DNA of 64,000 nucleotides from Cercis canadensis (Eukaryota > Streptophyta > Magnoliopsida > Fabales > Fabaceae): the NCBI GenBank assembly GCA_003255065.1, contig QAOA01005753.1, positions 180,765-244,764 of the forward strand, read 5' to 3'. The position numbers were made by a program, and so were the translations under genes. Below are positions 45,242-57,204 of this stretch, piece after piece. How positions within the stretch are numbered: the stretch's first letter is position 1; each line of letters opens with the position of its first letter. The notes under the pieces were generated by a model. The model worked only from the letters and a program-made list of their open reading frames with translations, searched no databases and was not told the DNA's origin.

Positions 45242-46673
45242 TGATGAGCTACCGAGGCTCCTCAAATTAGTGATTTTTAAAGTTGGTTTACCAAAGCTAC
45301 TTGTAGCATATGACAACACCAAGTCGAACCAAAGGATTACTCTAATTAGTGAATCAGATTTAGGAATATATAAACATGGGGGTTTGTTTTGTTGAAGTAA
45401 TTTAACAGAAATTGATTAAAAGTGGTAAATCTTAAGGAAAACAACCAATCCAAGTCTAACTGATTCTGATTTTAATCTATCATTGATTTCCAAGAATTCA
45501 TTCAATTATTAATTTAATTCTTGGCCTTAGAACACATCAAGAAGCCTTTCAGTCCTCTATGGATATCCTCTGGTTAAGCAACCAGAATTCGGATCAACTA
45601 AGACTAAATGAATTAAGCACTCGTTCAAATCCAGTTTAACCTAAGTCCAGAATCCAGCCAAGGGTAATTAATCCATCCAAAAGCTTAAAAACATTAATTA
45701 ACCTTTAATTTTCTCTTTTATCACATGTAATTAAGCAATCAACTCATGAAAATTCAAATCTGAATTTAAGCAATTCAAACAGAATATTTCAAAGGAAGCA
45801 AGAAGTAGATTAACCACTAAATGAATAACAATCAAAGCATAATCTCAGAATCAATAATCAAAATAGCTAAAACCTGGATTGATTTGAGTATTTAGCCCTC
45901 CATAAACAAGAGAAACCAAGTTTACAAAATTTCCTAGAGAGAAAACTTAGAGACTAAGAAAATAAGAAGAGCTGTCTAAAAATATCTTACAAAATATCCT
46001 AATGAAATTCGACTACCTCTTTCTGAGCATATAAGCCTCCAAAAATACATGCACACTCAATTTACCCCTAGGTCACACTAATTCCCATGGGCCTTAGCTT
46101 TCATTGGGCTTTGGTTTGGGCTCAATTGGACTTGTAATGAAGAAGTTAGGCTCATTTAAGTGCTAACAGGTTTTTGGAACCATTAGCCAACTTCAATAGG
46201 AAATAAGACCATCTAAACTATACAATTTGGTTAACCAGTCTTCATAACAATTGAAGCTCTACGTCCTAGATTTCCAATGGGACCAGTATCAAGTCCATAG
46301 GACATCCACAGCTCAAGTTATGGTCCAAACACTACATGCGGGTCAGGATCCTGCGACAGCATCTCTTCTCTGGCTTCCAGGCTGCATATGACCTTCTGGA
46401 CGTCCGAATTGGCTTTGGAGCCCTAAAGAAAAGTTGTAGATAATTCTCTCAGCTTTCCTACAATATATAAATCGATATTTTTAGACATCTAAAACTAAAG
46501 ATATACATGAAACACAGAGACAACATAAAATGCCCAGAATTGCTGAAAAATACAATTAGGCACAATTGGATCCAAAGTCATGAAATGTGGCCCAAGCCCA
46601 CTCAATTCAGCCCAAAAGAGGTTTAAAAGAGTAAATATGAAGGTTAACTATTGTATAAAAAGTGTGTTCATCA
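45242..46673 (-). mobile_element. Complete solo LTR of family II inside element H
   Basis: 1432 bp with termini TGATGAGC...GTTCATCA, ending in a 6-bp inverted repeat (TGATGA/TCATCA), flanked on both sides by catta. Removing it joins the two halves of H's RT in frame around GLCNA. Orientation is inferred as minus because the minus-strand start TGATGAACACAC resembles the family I LTR start and a TATAT box (46029-46036) is placed accordingly. It records one insertion followed by LTR-LTR recombination. Confidence 0.93.
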
Positions 46674-46678
46674 CATTA
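46674..46678. repeat. Target-site duplication, right copy
   Basis: catta immediately after the solo LTR. Confidence 0.9.
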
Positions 46679-48163
46679 CACAGCCCAAATGACATTCTTC
46701 TATAGGCAAATGTACCGAAAGGACACGTGAAGATTGTCTTTTCTTGATCCTTTAGAGCAATGGGTATTTGGAAGCACTCTGACATCCTATCCAAGAAGCA
46801 ATAATAGGCATGTCTGGCCATCCGCTCCAGCATATGGTCAATGAATGGTAGAGGGAAGTGATCTTTCTGGGTGGCATCATTCAGCTTCCGATAGTCTATA
46901 CAGACTCTCCACCCTATGACTGTCCTTATTGGCACCAACTCGTTCTTCTCATTAGGCACCACTGTCATGCCTCTTTTCTTTGGCACTACCTATATAGGAC
47001 TCACCCAAGAACTGTCAACAATAGGGTAAATAATTCATGCATCTAGAAGTTTAATTACCTCATTTTTCACTACATCTTTCATGTTTGGATTCAACCATCG
47101 TTGTGGTTGTACCAATGACTTGACATTCTCCTCTAATGAAATCTTATGAGTGCAGAATGAGGGGCTAATTCATCTCATATTAGAGATCTTCCATGCTATG
47201 GCCTTCTTGTGCATCTTAAGCACATATAAAAGTTTCCCTCTTTGATCCTTTGTCAAGTTTGCTGCAATAATAATAGGCAACTTGGAGTTTTTTTGCCAAC
47301 AAGACATATTCCAAGTGTTCTGAATTTTTTTTTAGCTCCAACTCGAGTGGATCCTTAATAGATGGTCTGATTTTGATTCTTTTGTTCTCAATCCTCTCAA
47401 AAGGTGTCTCTTTGATCAATGGCTCATGGGCTTGCAGGTATGTCATATGCTTTCTAATCTCTGTGTGGTCAGTCTCCTAATCTCCATGCATGATACACAT
47501 CTCCAATGCATCTCTTGTGAGGATTTCCTGCATAGAACAAGACACAAATGATTCAATCACATCTACATAAAAACATGTATCGTTAATACTCATCTTGTGC
47601 TTCATGGCTTCGGATATTTTAAAGATCACTTGCTCATCTTCCATCCTTAAAGTCAACTTGCCACCATGAACATCAATTATGGCTATAGCTATAGCAAGGA
47701 ATGGTCAACCTAACAACAAGGGTATCTCAACATATTCATCTATGTCCATGATCACAAAGTCTACAAGGAAAGAAAATTTATCAATCTTTACTAGAACATC
47801 TTTTATTATACCCCTAGGATACATGATAGACTTATCTGCTAATTGAATGCTTATCCTAGTGGGTGTTGGTTCAACTAGTCCCAGTTTTTGAAATATACTA
47901 TAGGGCATCAAATTTATACTAGCACCTAAATCTACTAATGCCCTATCAATAGATAAACTATCAATATTGCAAGGGATAGTAAAACTCTTAGGATCTTTTT
48001 TTTTTCGTGGTAGCTTGTTCTGGATTATGGCAAAACACTCATCACTCAGGGTCATCATTGACAAATGGTCGAGCTTCCTCTTGTTAGAAAAAAGGTCCTT
48101 CGAGAACTTTGTATATTTTGGCATTTGCGAAAGACCTCCAACAAAAAGAATTTTAATATGCAA

Positions 48164-49688
48164 CTGTTTAAAAAGTTCTAAAAATTTACCAAATTGTTCC
48201 TCCTTTATGTTCTTTGTAAGCCTGCTTTGGTAAAGTATAGGTGGCTAGTATTCCTTCACTACTCCCTTCTTCAGCTCCTCTATCTTTTCTAGCACAGTGT
48301 CCTTTTTCTTCTCAGTTACAGCAGCACCTCCATCACTAGTTTGCTCTCTCTCATCTCTTTGAGCTCCTTACCTTTCTTGAATGTGATAACATTGACTTGT
48401 TCTTTAGGATTTGGCTCAGTGTAGCTAGGTAGAGTTCCTGGTGGACTTTCTAAAATTAGCTTGGCCATCTGACTAATTTGAGTCTCAATGTTATGGATAA
48501 AAGCTTCCTGATTCCTCAAAGTTGTTCGGTGTTTTGGAATTGGGCTTCTGATGCTAAAATGAATTTTAGTAGTTGATTTTCAATGGTTGGCTTCTATGGT
48601 GGGTTAAGAGGCTGCTAAAATCTAGGTGGAGGACCTTGCCTCTACTGCCCTTGATTACTCCAAGAGAAATTTGAGCGATTTCTCCTCAAGAAGTCTGCTT
48701 GCTCTACTGCTGGCCCTATGGTGGATGCTTGACATTCATGATTAGAATGTCCTCCACAAATGTCACAGCTCATAACTGGTGTTGTTGGACTAGGTCTGCT
48801 CATATCATCAATCTTTTTGGTAAGGGCCTCAATTTTTGCCTCCAAAAATGTGATAACATCTACACTATACACTCTTCCTGATCTACCCTTCATTCTCTAA
48901 TTTCCCTACTGGTAGTTGTTCATAGTGATATTTTCAATCAACTTCTGCAACTCTACAGGGATTTCGAAGCTTATGGTCCCTCCAGAGGAAGTATTAATGA
49001 GTTGTATAGTCCCAAAGCTGAGACCACTATGAAAGGTCTGCATCTGGACCCCCAAATCCAACCCATGATGTGGGCATTTTTTCAGCAATTCCTTCCAATT
49101 CTCCCATGCTTCATAAAGTGTTTCACCATTTAGTTGCTAAAAGGAGAATATGTCGTTTCTAAGTTTTGTTGTTCTATCTGGAGGAAAGTATTGGCTTAGA
49201 AATCTCTTAGTGAGATCATCCCATGTTTTGATAGAACCAAGAGGTAATGTCTTCAACCATGATTTTGCTTTATCCTACAATGTGAAAGGGAAAAGTCTTA
49301 GTTTAATTGCATCCTCAGTAGCTCTATTGATTTTAAAGGTATCACAAATCCTCAAGAAATTTGTGATGTGAGCATAAGGGTTTTTATCCGGCAATCCATC
49401 GAATTGCACAAGCTGCTGCACCATCTGGATGATGTTAGGCTTGATCTCAAAGTTGTTGGCATTCACCGGAGGTCTACATATGCTGGACTCAGTTCTAACA
49501 AGTGATGGTCTGGCATAATCCCCCATGGTTCGTTGTCTTGCTTGCTCAGTCATGGTTGATTCTTGTTCGAAACTAGGCTCGGATATTTAAGTCTGGAGTG
49601 GGTTAGCTTTCTTCCTTAATTTTCTCACCAACATGCGTTCAATCTCTGGATTTAGCTTCAAAAGGTCTTGGTTACCACTTCTTGTCAT
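48164..49688 (-). pseudogene. gag: Element H gag remnant
   Basis: Starts at 49688 with MTRSGNQDLLKLNPEIERM, homologous to the intact gag start of element I at 63581. A TAA near 49588 and later frameshifts break it. Recognisable parts are the MGDYARPS segment, the NNFEIKPNIIQMVQQLVQF segment (also in element I), the gag core near 49150-49400, and a short cysteine/histidine motif CDICGGHSNHEC near 48760. That motif is not of canonical zinc-knuckle spacing. Confidence 0.82.
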
Positions 49689-49819
49689 ACACCTGCATGA
49701 CTAGCTTCTGCAAAGATTAACCAAAGACAAAGATAAGAAAGAAGCTCCAAGCTAAACAAAAATAACTAAAGAAAAAAAAGACTAGAGTAATAGAAATTAA
49801 ATGTTCATAATATTATAGT

Positions 49820-49836
49820 TCCCCGGCAACAGTGCA
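49820..49836 (-). other. Degenerate primer-binding site of element H
   Basis: The minus strand resembles TGGCGCCGTTGCCGGGGA with one base missing and two changes. It lies next to the LTR end at 49844. Confidence 0.75.
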
Positions 49837-49843
49837 AAACACT

Positions 49844-51336
49844 TGATTATTGTTAAATTAAGTTAAAGTATCCAATTAAACTAATGCTACAATCACTCTA
49901 GGAAAGTGCACCTATCGTTTTATAGTATAGCTCAATTGAGTACAGATATCGTTCCCACAAAGATTATAGCTATTAGTACTAATCCTTTCTCTATTATCTA
50001 ATCTCCAATTTGTGGCTAAATTGATGAACTACTTAATTAAACTAAGAGAAGCAAGAAAAGAAAGCAAATAACAATGAACTCTAAAGGATTATCAATTTGA
50101 TAGACAGACGTAGATAAGAATCCCCCCATAATCTAGCTTTGCTCCTCCATCCTTAACTAAATGATCACTTTTTCTTGCTTTGACGGATGGAAATTCCTGA
50201 ATTATGTCGTATTCTTTCTCAAGCAATATGACAACTATTCCTAGGTTGATTGATTGAAATCTCTTCCTAATCAACACCCCTAGAAATGCATTAGTTTGTG
50301 TTCTGTGAATTTTTAGTATTAAGGTTAATCTTAACCAAAAGGCTTATGTGATCTTATCTCTAGGATTACATGCAAATTTCATTGCCTATAAGTGATTTGT
50401 TCAATTTACGATTTCTCAATCTATAAGCTGAAATATGGTATTAAATTAATGACATGCTTCATTAATTCAATGACAAATAAAAATCATAGACAATTCTAAG
50501 AAGGGAAATGTGTAAATCTCATTGAATTAAAAGAAGAATAATACAAATTCAACTCTAGGGTTCATCCTATTTAGACCTTTACAGATTAGCTCATGATGGT
50601 AATAAGAACTACACTAAAAGAATATATAGAAGAAGGAAAAGAATAAGGATAGCTCATTCTCATGAATTCCTTGAAAGGTTGGGTTCTCTGTGATATCCAA
50701 AACTCGCTCTTGTTTCTTCTCAAAAACCTTCAAAGTTTGATTGTCATCCCTCTTTCCAACTTTGATGCCCTTTTCCTGTTTTCCCTTTAAGGTTCATTTA
50801 TATAGTGTTCGAAACCTTGGGTTTAACCTTCAATAATTTGAACACAGGCTAGACAAGGCCGTGTTCACTTATGGGACTGTGCGTGTCACTTAAATGAAAT
50901 TCTGGACTGCATACACTACTGTGTCTCTTTAGCTTCAGGGTGTGTTCATCTTAACATGGTATGTGCTTCTCTGGCTAAGGGCGTGCTACTTCAGGGTGGT
51001 CTCTGATAACTAACACAACATCCGACACAGGCATGTCCTTCAACAATCACATTTGTGTTCTTCAACAAGCTGTGCATGTACTTCTGAAACCTTGACACAG
51101 GCACACACATGGCAGTGTGCAAAGTCGTATCTCTTGTCTGAACTTCATACTTTGTTGCTTTCTTTGCACTTTGCTCTAGAAATTCCCCAAAATCATTCAT
51201 TTTGCTTGAACAACAAGAATGTTACCTGTTAAGACAACTACATGGATTAAATACCATATTTAAGCAAAATCACCCAATTGTGAGTAAGAATGCAACAACA
51301 AAACATGAAACTTATACCCAAAATAAGCAAATATCA
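49844..51336 (-). repeat. 5' LTR of element H (family III LTR)
   Basis: About 1493 bp, plus-strand termini TGATTATT and AATATCA. Boundaries were set by comparison with the LTR of element I (TGATATG...ACATCA) and by the adjacent primer-binding site. It has a TATATAAA box at 50797-50804 on the minus strand and degenerate copies of the ACACGGCCGTGT-type motif around 50850-51000. Confidence 0.85.
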
Positions 51337-51654
51337 TTACTCTATAACTTGTTTTTGCCTTTATAAAGCCTTAAACATTGTTTATTTCAATCAATGTGGG
51401 ACTTGGTTCTACAACCAAAATTACAAACTATTCAACATTCCCCTACTAGTTTGTAAAATAAATCATTCACAATAAATATGATGCATATAAAAAAAAAGTA
51501 CCTTACAAATTTAAACCTTATCAATAGTATAAATATCTAAGGATGTTAACGTCTCACTACCGTTCTTAGGCACATTTTCTTTGCTTATTGAAGCTTCGTT
51601 CAATCTAAATGAAAATCAACGGAGTGTCTACATGTACATTCATCCAATTACTCA
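51337..51654. other. Unassigned sequence between element H and element J
   Basis: AT-rich with no gene. It contains a tgtgggacttggttctac segment and an A run. Most of it recurs at 51963-52250 because of the apparent assembly duplication. It may be the 5' flank or leader of J. Confidence 0.5.
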
Positions 51655-52555
51655 TTATGCGACACAAGAGGCTTCAAAGACATTTACTTTAAGGAAGGAG
51701 AAGGAAGAGTTGAAAAAGTAAAGGCTGAGGGTAGAATCATTGGAGAAAAAGCATACACTTTTGGAAGAACAAATTAAGAAGATGCAGGGATCAGGGGCAT
51801 ATGGGCTAGTGGATATTGGGGAGCTTTCAATAACCCCAAAGATTGTCCTTCCTAAAGATTTTAAAATGCCAGAATTCATACAATATGATGGGACAATTAA
51901 TCCCTGGCTTCATCTGAAATCCTACTGTACTAAGATGTCTATCTGGTTAAGTTCATGCACTNTTGGTTCTACAACCAAAATTACAAATTATTCAACATTC
52001 CCCTACTAGTTTGTAAAATAAATCATTCACAATAAATATGATGCATATAAAAAAAAAGTACCTTACAAATTNATATAAAAAAAAAAAAAAGTACCTTACA
52101 AATTTAAACCTTATCAATAGTGTAAATATCTAAGGATGTTAACGTCTCACTACCATTCTTAGGCACATTTTCTTTGCTTATTGAAGCTTCGTTCAATCTA
52201 AATGAAAATCAACGAAGTGTCTACATGTACATTCATCCAATTACTCATTACGCAACACAAGAGGCTTCAAAGACATTTACTTTAAGGAAGGAGAAGGAAG
52301 AGTTGAAAAAGTAAAGGCTGAGGGTAGAATCATTGGAGAAAAAGCATACACTTTTGGAAGAACAAATTAAGAAGATGCAGGGATCAGGGGCATATGGGCT
52401 AGTGGATATTGGGGAGCTTTCAATAACCCCAAAGATTGTCCTTCCTAAAGATTTTAAAATGCCAGAATTCATACAATATGATGGGACAATTAATCCCTGG
52501 CTTCATCTGAAATCCTACTGTACTAAGATGTCTATCTGGTTAAGTTCATGCACTT
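51403..52555. repeat. Duplicated block joined by single Ns (probable assembly redundancy)
   Basis: 51403-51512 recurs at 51963-52071, and 51484-51961 recurs at 52073-52555, giving two nearly identical copies 593 bp apart. Single N characters sit exactly at 51962 and 52072, where the copies begin and end. The copies differ at a handful of sites. This fits unmerged overlapping contigs or two haplotypes placed in series, rather than a genomic repeat. Confidence 0.85.
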
Positions 52556-54708
52556 TTTCCTAGAAAGTTTGACGGGTCCCGCTGCAGATTGGTACTGGTG
52601 CTTGGATCATTTTAAGATTCACACATGGAAGGACTTGACTAATGCTTTCTTGAAGCAATATATCTTTAACGACAATATAGCCCTTACTAGAGCCCAACTG
52701 AGAGCCATGAGAAAAAGGGAGAAGGGGAAAGCTTCAAGGAGTATACCATAAATGGAGAAATTTGGCAACTTAAGCTCAACCTCCACTAATAGATTCTAAA
52801 ATGGTCCATTATTTTGTGAATACTTTGAATTCCCCATATGTTGAGTTGATGGTGGCAAATGTATATAGGGATTTCTCTGAGTTGATCAATGCTAGAGAGA
52901 GGTTGAAAGAGATGTATGGAGAGCTAAAAAAATTTCATTATTGAAATGTGAAAATAATAATAACAATCAGAGAAAAGGACAATCGTTAAGAAAAAAGGAA
53001 GGAGAGGTAAACTTGGTCCAAACTCCTATATCCCCACATTTCCCTCATCTTGGAAGCCAATCTTACCAATTTTACCTTAATCCCCCATACCCTTATAAGA
53101 TTAATAATGTTTTGCCACCTCAACCATACTATACAACCAAACCAGTCTCTGCGCCATTCATTTCCACTTATCAGCCCACCCCACAAAATACATTTCCAAA
53201 TAATCCAATGCCTTCAAGTACGTAGTCTTGTATCTAATTAAGCAAAGGACTATCAAAATTGAGGAGATAGGAGGTTGACCAAATGTAAATACAAACCCCT
53301 TGCCATATCATGAGAAAAAGCCTAGAGTAAATGACATTATAAGGGCGGCCAAGGTAGTCAAGAAAATCATGAAAGTTAGAATGTTAATGAAAACAATGTG
53401 GGCAAGTTTGAAGTCAGTAGGATGTGGCATAGAGATTCCTTTCAGAGGAATACAAGAGGACAATAAGTTTAATAATGGGTTATTCTACGAGTTTCAACAG
53501 AGATGGGGTCATGATATAGAGGACTATTAGGAATTCAAATACGAGGTTAAGAAATTGATTTCACTTGGTCTGTTATGATTCAAAAAAAAAGGAGTAGTGT
53601 TGCAAGAAAAAGAGATCAATATGGCTAGAGAAGAGTCTAAGATTTTCAAGCCATTTGTTCTTAAAGTTTTATTATGACCGCCAACTGATCAATTACAACT
53701 ACACATGGTTATACAAGTGTCAACTCTTTTTCCCTATGAGAGTAATCAGGCAGTGCCCTAGAATTATGGAGTAGGGGTAGTGTTTATCTAAGAACAAAGT
53801 TTAAGGGGCTTTTATGATAAAATAAACTTAAAAGAGGAGAATGGGGCAAGTCTGATCACGAATGTTGTAAAAAGTGGAGGAATTACCAAAAGTGGGAGAT
53901 GTTACACTTTAGAAGAGGTAGAGCGGCAACGCAATAAGAGAGGGAAGAGTTTGAATAATGGAAGAGAACCCCTAATGACCAAGAAAGTGGACACCTAAAA
54001 AGCTGGTAATGAAGATGATGAGTTTTTTAAAATAATGAAATAAAACAAATATAACATAGTGGAACAAATGAAGAAAATTTATGCTCGTATTTCTTTGTTA
54101 TCACTCATTATGAGTTTAGAGTTCTATAAAAGAGCCTTGCAAAAAATTTTAGATCGGGCTTATGTACGACATGACAACACTGTGGAGAAGTTTAGAGGTA
54201 TGGTGAACTTTATCTGGAATGTTGTACTATTTCCTTCTCTGATGAATAGTTGATGCCCGGTGTGAGTAATCATATTAAAGCACTTCACATCACGCTCAAA
54301 TGCGAAGGGTATATGTTGGAAAATGTCCTGATTGATAATGGGTCCACACTAAATGTGTTTTCTTATTCAACCTTAACACAATTACCTAGTAACATGTCCC
54401 TAATCCAAGACAGCAACATGGTGGTGAGGGCATTTATATGACCAAATGGAAGGTGCTTTGAGGCATTTTGCTTCATTTGAAAATTGGACCTAGTTAGTTC
54501 GATGTCTATTTTCAGGTGATGGACATAGAATTAGCCTACATCATGCTTATGGGAAGACCATGGATCCATACAACAAGGGTAGTCCTATATACTCTACATC
54601 AAATATTGAAGTATATCAGTGACGGGAAAGTAATTACCATAAAAGGAGATGAGAAAATATTGATAACTAAACCAAATTCTTTGTTGTATGTGGAAACAAC
54701 AGAATAAG
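52250..54708 (+). pseudogene. gag: Element J gag-protease remnant
   Basis: A coiled-coil-like Lys/Glu-rich start leads into KDFKMPEFIQYDG and, after a frameshift near 52550, FFLESLTGPAADWYWCLDHF, which are hallmarks of Tat-lineage gag. A Pro/Gln-rich tail follows at 53000-53225. Protease appears at 54250-54441 with an intact LIDNGSTLNVFS active-site segment, and after a break at 54516 with AYIMLMGRPWIH. Stops interrupt every part. The redundant copy of the start lies at 51655-51961. Confidence 0.78.
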
Positions 54709-55557
54709 CCTTAGAAACTTATTTTCAGTCTTTAGGGATAATAGAAAGCAATAGGAAGAAGACATAGAAGAAGGAAGATGTTAACCAAGTAGCAGCTCAG
54801 ATCATGATGAAGAGCGAATTTCAAAAAAGAAAAAGCCTAGGAGTCAACTTATAAGGTATCAATGCTCCTATCTCACTCCTATAGAATGTTGGCAAACAGG
54901 GATTAGGATATGAGCCCTCAAGTAAAGAGTTTATGGGGTGGCAAGGAAGTAGGAAAAATGAAAAAGTAAGGAATATCCCTCATCTTTGAGAGACATTACC
55001 TGTGCCAGTTGAAATGATGTTAGCCAAGGGTACTACTGACCTTATGCATGTGGTGAATGCTTTGGAAGGACATTAAGAGAAAAGCTGTTGGATCTAGCTA
55101 TAGAGAGGAAGAACAATTGATTAACTAGGAAATGGAACCATTGTCGAAGATTGTCTCTTTTGAGTAATAGATGTTTCTGTTGTTATTTTTTTTTTATGGT
55201 CGAGATCCAATGTCATTTGAATGTTATTACATTGGACCGCATTTTCTTTAGCATATTAATGAAACATTTTAGTATGGAGTTTGAATTTAGTTTTGTTTCA
55301 CTCATTACCTCTCCTAAATTTTGTCATTTCTTTTTCACACTAATCCACATTTAATTAACTATTGTTCAATTTTCTTTGAATTTCATTCCCAGGAGTTTTG
55401 GTAATACAGATCTCTTATCTCAGGATGATGTTCCTATTTGTCCAATATTGATTCTTGTGTTGAATTTGATATAAATGGATACAACTCTGATGAGGATGTA
55501 GAACTCTCGGATAGTGATAAGCTGGTTTTATACCGCTTATCTCGTATTGTTCTTACT
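54709..55557 (+). pseudogene. Element J protease-RT linker, degenerate
   Basis: Position within J implies it is the linker between protease and RT. Translation is full of stops. An acidic segment just before 55557 (DINGYNSDEDVELSDSDK) resembles the acidic linker expected in this lineage. It ends at the LTR insertion. Confidence 0.5.
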
Positions 55558-55817
55558 TGATTTTTGTCTACTCTTGAGTATCTTAAGGATAGGTTTTCAC
55601 AATTTAAGTCTTCTTTTTGTAGGTTTATGTTTTGGGAACTTTGGAAGTCATTTCGAAGCAATTCAGTGCAAAAAAGAAGGAAAATTGTGATTTTTGTCTA
55701 CTCTTGAGTATCTTAGGATAGGTTTTCACAATTTAAGTCTTCTTTTTGTAGGTTTATGTTTTGGGAACCTTGGAAGCCATTTCGAAGCAATTCAGTGCAA
55801 AAAAGAAGGAAAATTGT
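55558..55817. repeat. 130-bp tandem duplication at the start of the LTR in element J
   Basis: tgatttttgtctactcttga at 55558 recurs at 55688; the copies differ by a 1-bp deletion and a few substitutions. Confidence 0.9.
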
Positions 55818-55977
55818 GCAATTTGGAATTGAAGGCAAGGCTTGGGCGCCACAACCCCCACTCAGGGCGCCCCAACGCGTTGACTAGCCAGATTTTAGGA
55901 AGTGGGCACCACAGCGCCCTATACTAGGTGCCGCAGTGCCTTATGTTCAGGAACTAGCAAATTGAGGACAGAGATAA

Positions 55978-56126
55978 GGGCGTCGCTGTGCCCTATACTA
56001 GGCGCCACAGCGCCCTAGCACGTGAAAAGGAGGGCGTCGCTGTGCCCTATACTAGGCGCCACAACGCCCTAGCACGTGAAAAGGAGGGCGTCGCAACGCC
56101 CTATTCCAGGCACTGCAACGCCCTAG
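55978..56126. repeat. GC-rich 54-bp minisatellite
   Basis: Units start gggcgtcgc at 55978, 56032 and 56086, two near-identical and one partial. Each contains ggcgccaca and gcgccctag motifs that are self-complementary in part. Related single motifs extend from about 55850 to 56210. This is a sharp GC island in AT-rich DNA. Confidence 0.88.
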
Positions 56127-56322
56127 TTTTAGCAAGCAGAGACAGAAATCCAGAAAGAAGGGCGTCACAGCGCCCATTAGGCAAACTTCAGGGCGCCGTA
56201 GCGCCCAAACCCAAGACTACAGCCCCCCGGCGGTCAACTCGTGATTTGACCTCTAGGCTTTCTAATTTCACTAGGAATCCTACTTTATTTTAATTCTTTT
56301 TTTTCCTAAACTTCATAAGACC

Positions 56323-56330
56323 TATAAATA
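56323..56330 (+). promoter_or_regulatory. Putative TATA box of the LTR in element J
   Basis: TATAAATA, downstream of the GC-rich repeats, in the position of an LTR promoter. Inferred. Confidence 0.5.
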
Positions 56331-57204
56331 GGACTCTAAAAGCCTAAATTAGGGTTCCATACTTTTTAGAGAAGAGGGAAGAGGAGAAGAGGATTCAAGC
56401 TTGAAGATCAAGATTTTCGTTATCGAATCGTCATACCCCCATAGTCCAATTCTTCATCTCTTTTTTGTACTTGATGTCTAATCTGTGTGTAATGTTATTT
56501 TCTGCAATTATCATGAACTGATTCCATCATCTAGGGTGGAGATGTAGCCTAGCTTATGATGGATTGTAATTTCTAATGAATTAATCAAAGGACTTTCTTC
56601 TTAAATTGACTTCTTGATCTCCATACTTAATGCTTCTGTTTGATTGGCCATCAATTTAGATGAGTAGGTGATTACAATAATACTGGAAAGTTAGTTGTGA
56701 TTAAGGACCATAGGGATTAAGAACATAAATTACATAAGGGATAGGAATATACCGTTATGGTTTATGTAGCCGTTAAAAAGAACCATAGAACGAATTAAAT
56801 TTTGAGATTATTCGCAATTCACATAGAAATATAGTGGATTCATAGTTTGAGAATATATTTGTTTGACCTTGGGAAGGGCTAATAAATGACTTAGGGTTCT
56901 TGGCTATCAATTAGGAAGATTGTTGCTGATTAATGAATTAGGAATAAAGATCCAGACTAGCTACGGTGAAATCGACATCATAGATACTTTCTCGTCATAT
57001 TCTTACTCATTTTTATAGCAATTATTCTCTATTTACTGTTTTGCATTTAAATATCATCATAATTTACCTATCAATTGTTTAGATAAAATTAGAATACGCA
57101 TAATTTTAGTACTTAGTAGCCACAGTCTCCGTGAGACGATACTTTATCTCACTTCTTTATTACTTGCTTACGACACGTGCACTTGCGTTCACATTTTACG
57201 TAAT

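Larger units (their letters stand above)
43695..48163 (-). pseudogene. pol: Element H pol remnant, split by a solo LTR
   Basis: Protease near 47870 has VDLGASINLMPYS. The RT first half (46986-46679) keeps CFLD but has lost the following GYSGY pattern. RT continues at 45236 with EVFMDDFFVF. RNase H follows with [15 protein letters not shown], then linker and integrase with a zinc region and GIDFIG. The integrase ends at RAIISDKGT, the second catalytic Asp. A TAG at 43886-43888 replaces the Trp before GIDFIG, and several frameshifts occur. The stretch 45242-46673 is not pol but the inserted LTR. No cysteine cluster like that of family I is seen between protease and RT. Confidence 0.82.
43695..51336 (-). 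mobile_element. Element H: Athila-type family III element, 3'-truncated
   Basis: Minus strand: LTR (51336-49844), degenerate primer-binding site, gag, protease, RT, RNase H and integrase, ending inside integrase at 43695 where G begins. The LTR and proteins are clearly different from family I but are the same family as element I at the right end of the window. A family II solo LTR is nested in its RT. Confidence 0.85.
55558..57193 (+). mobile_element. LTR of a further family inserted in element J
   Basis: About 1.64 kb of non-pol DNA between the J linker and RT. It starts TGATTTTTGTC, has a TATAAATA box at 56323-56330 followed by a plausible transcript start, and ends with cgacacgtgcacttgcgttcaca, a style of end common in plant gypsy LTRs. 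No internal domain is present, so it looks like a solo LTR in plus orientation. No exact target duplication was found, so the ends are approximate. Confidence 0.65.

Noticed and set aside
51740..52009. Two separate gag-like genes at 51740 and 52333
   Set aside because: They are the same frame repeated by the N-flanked assembly duplication.
55978..56126. Possible CRISPR-like array
   Set aside because: Units are contiguous 54-bp tandem repeats without unique spacers, in plant LTR DNA.
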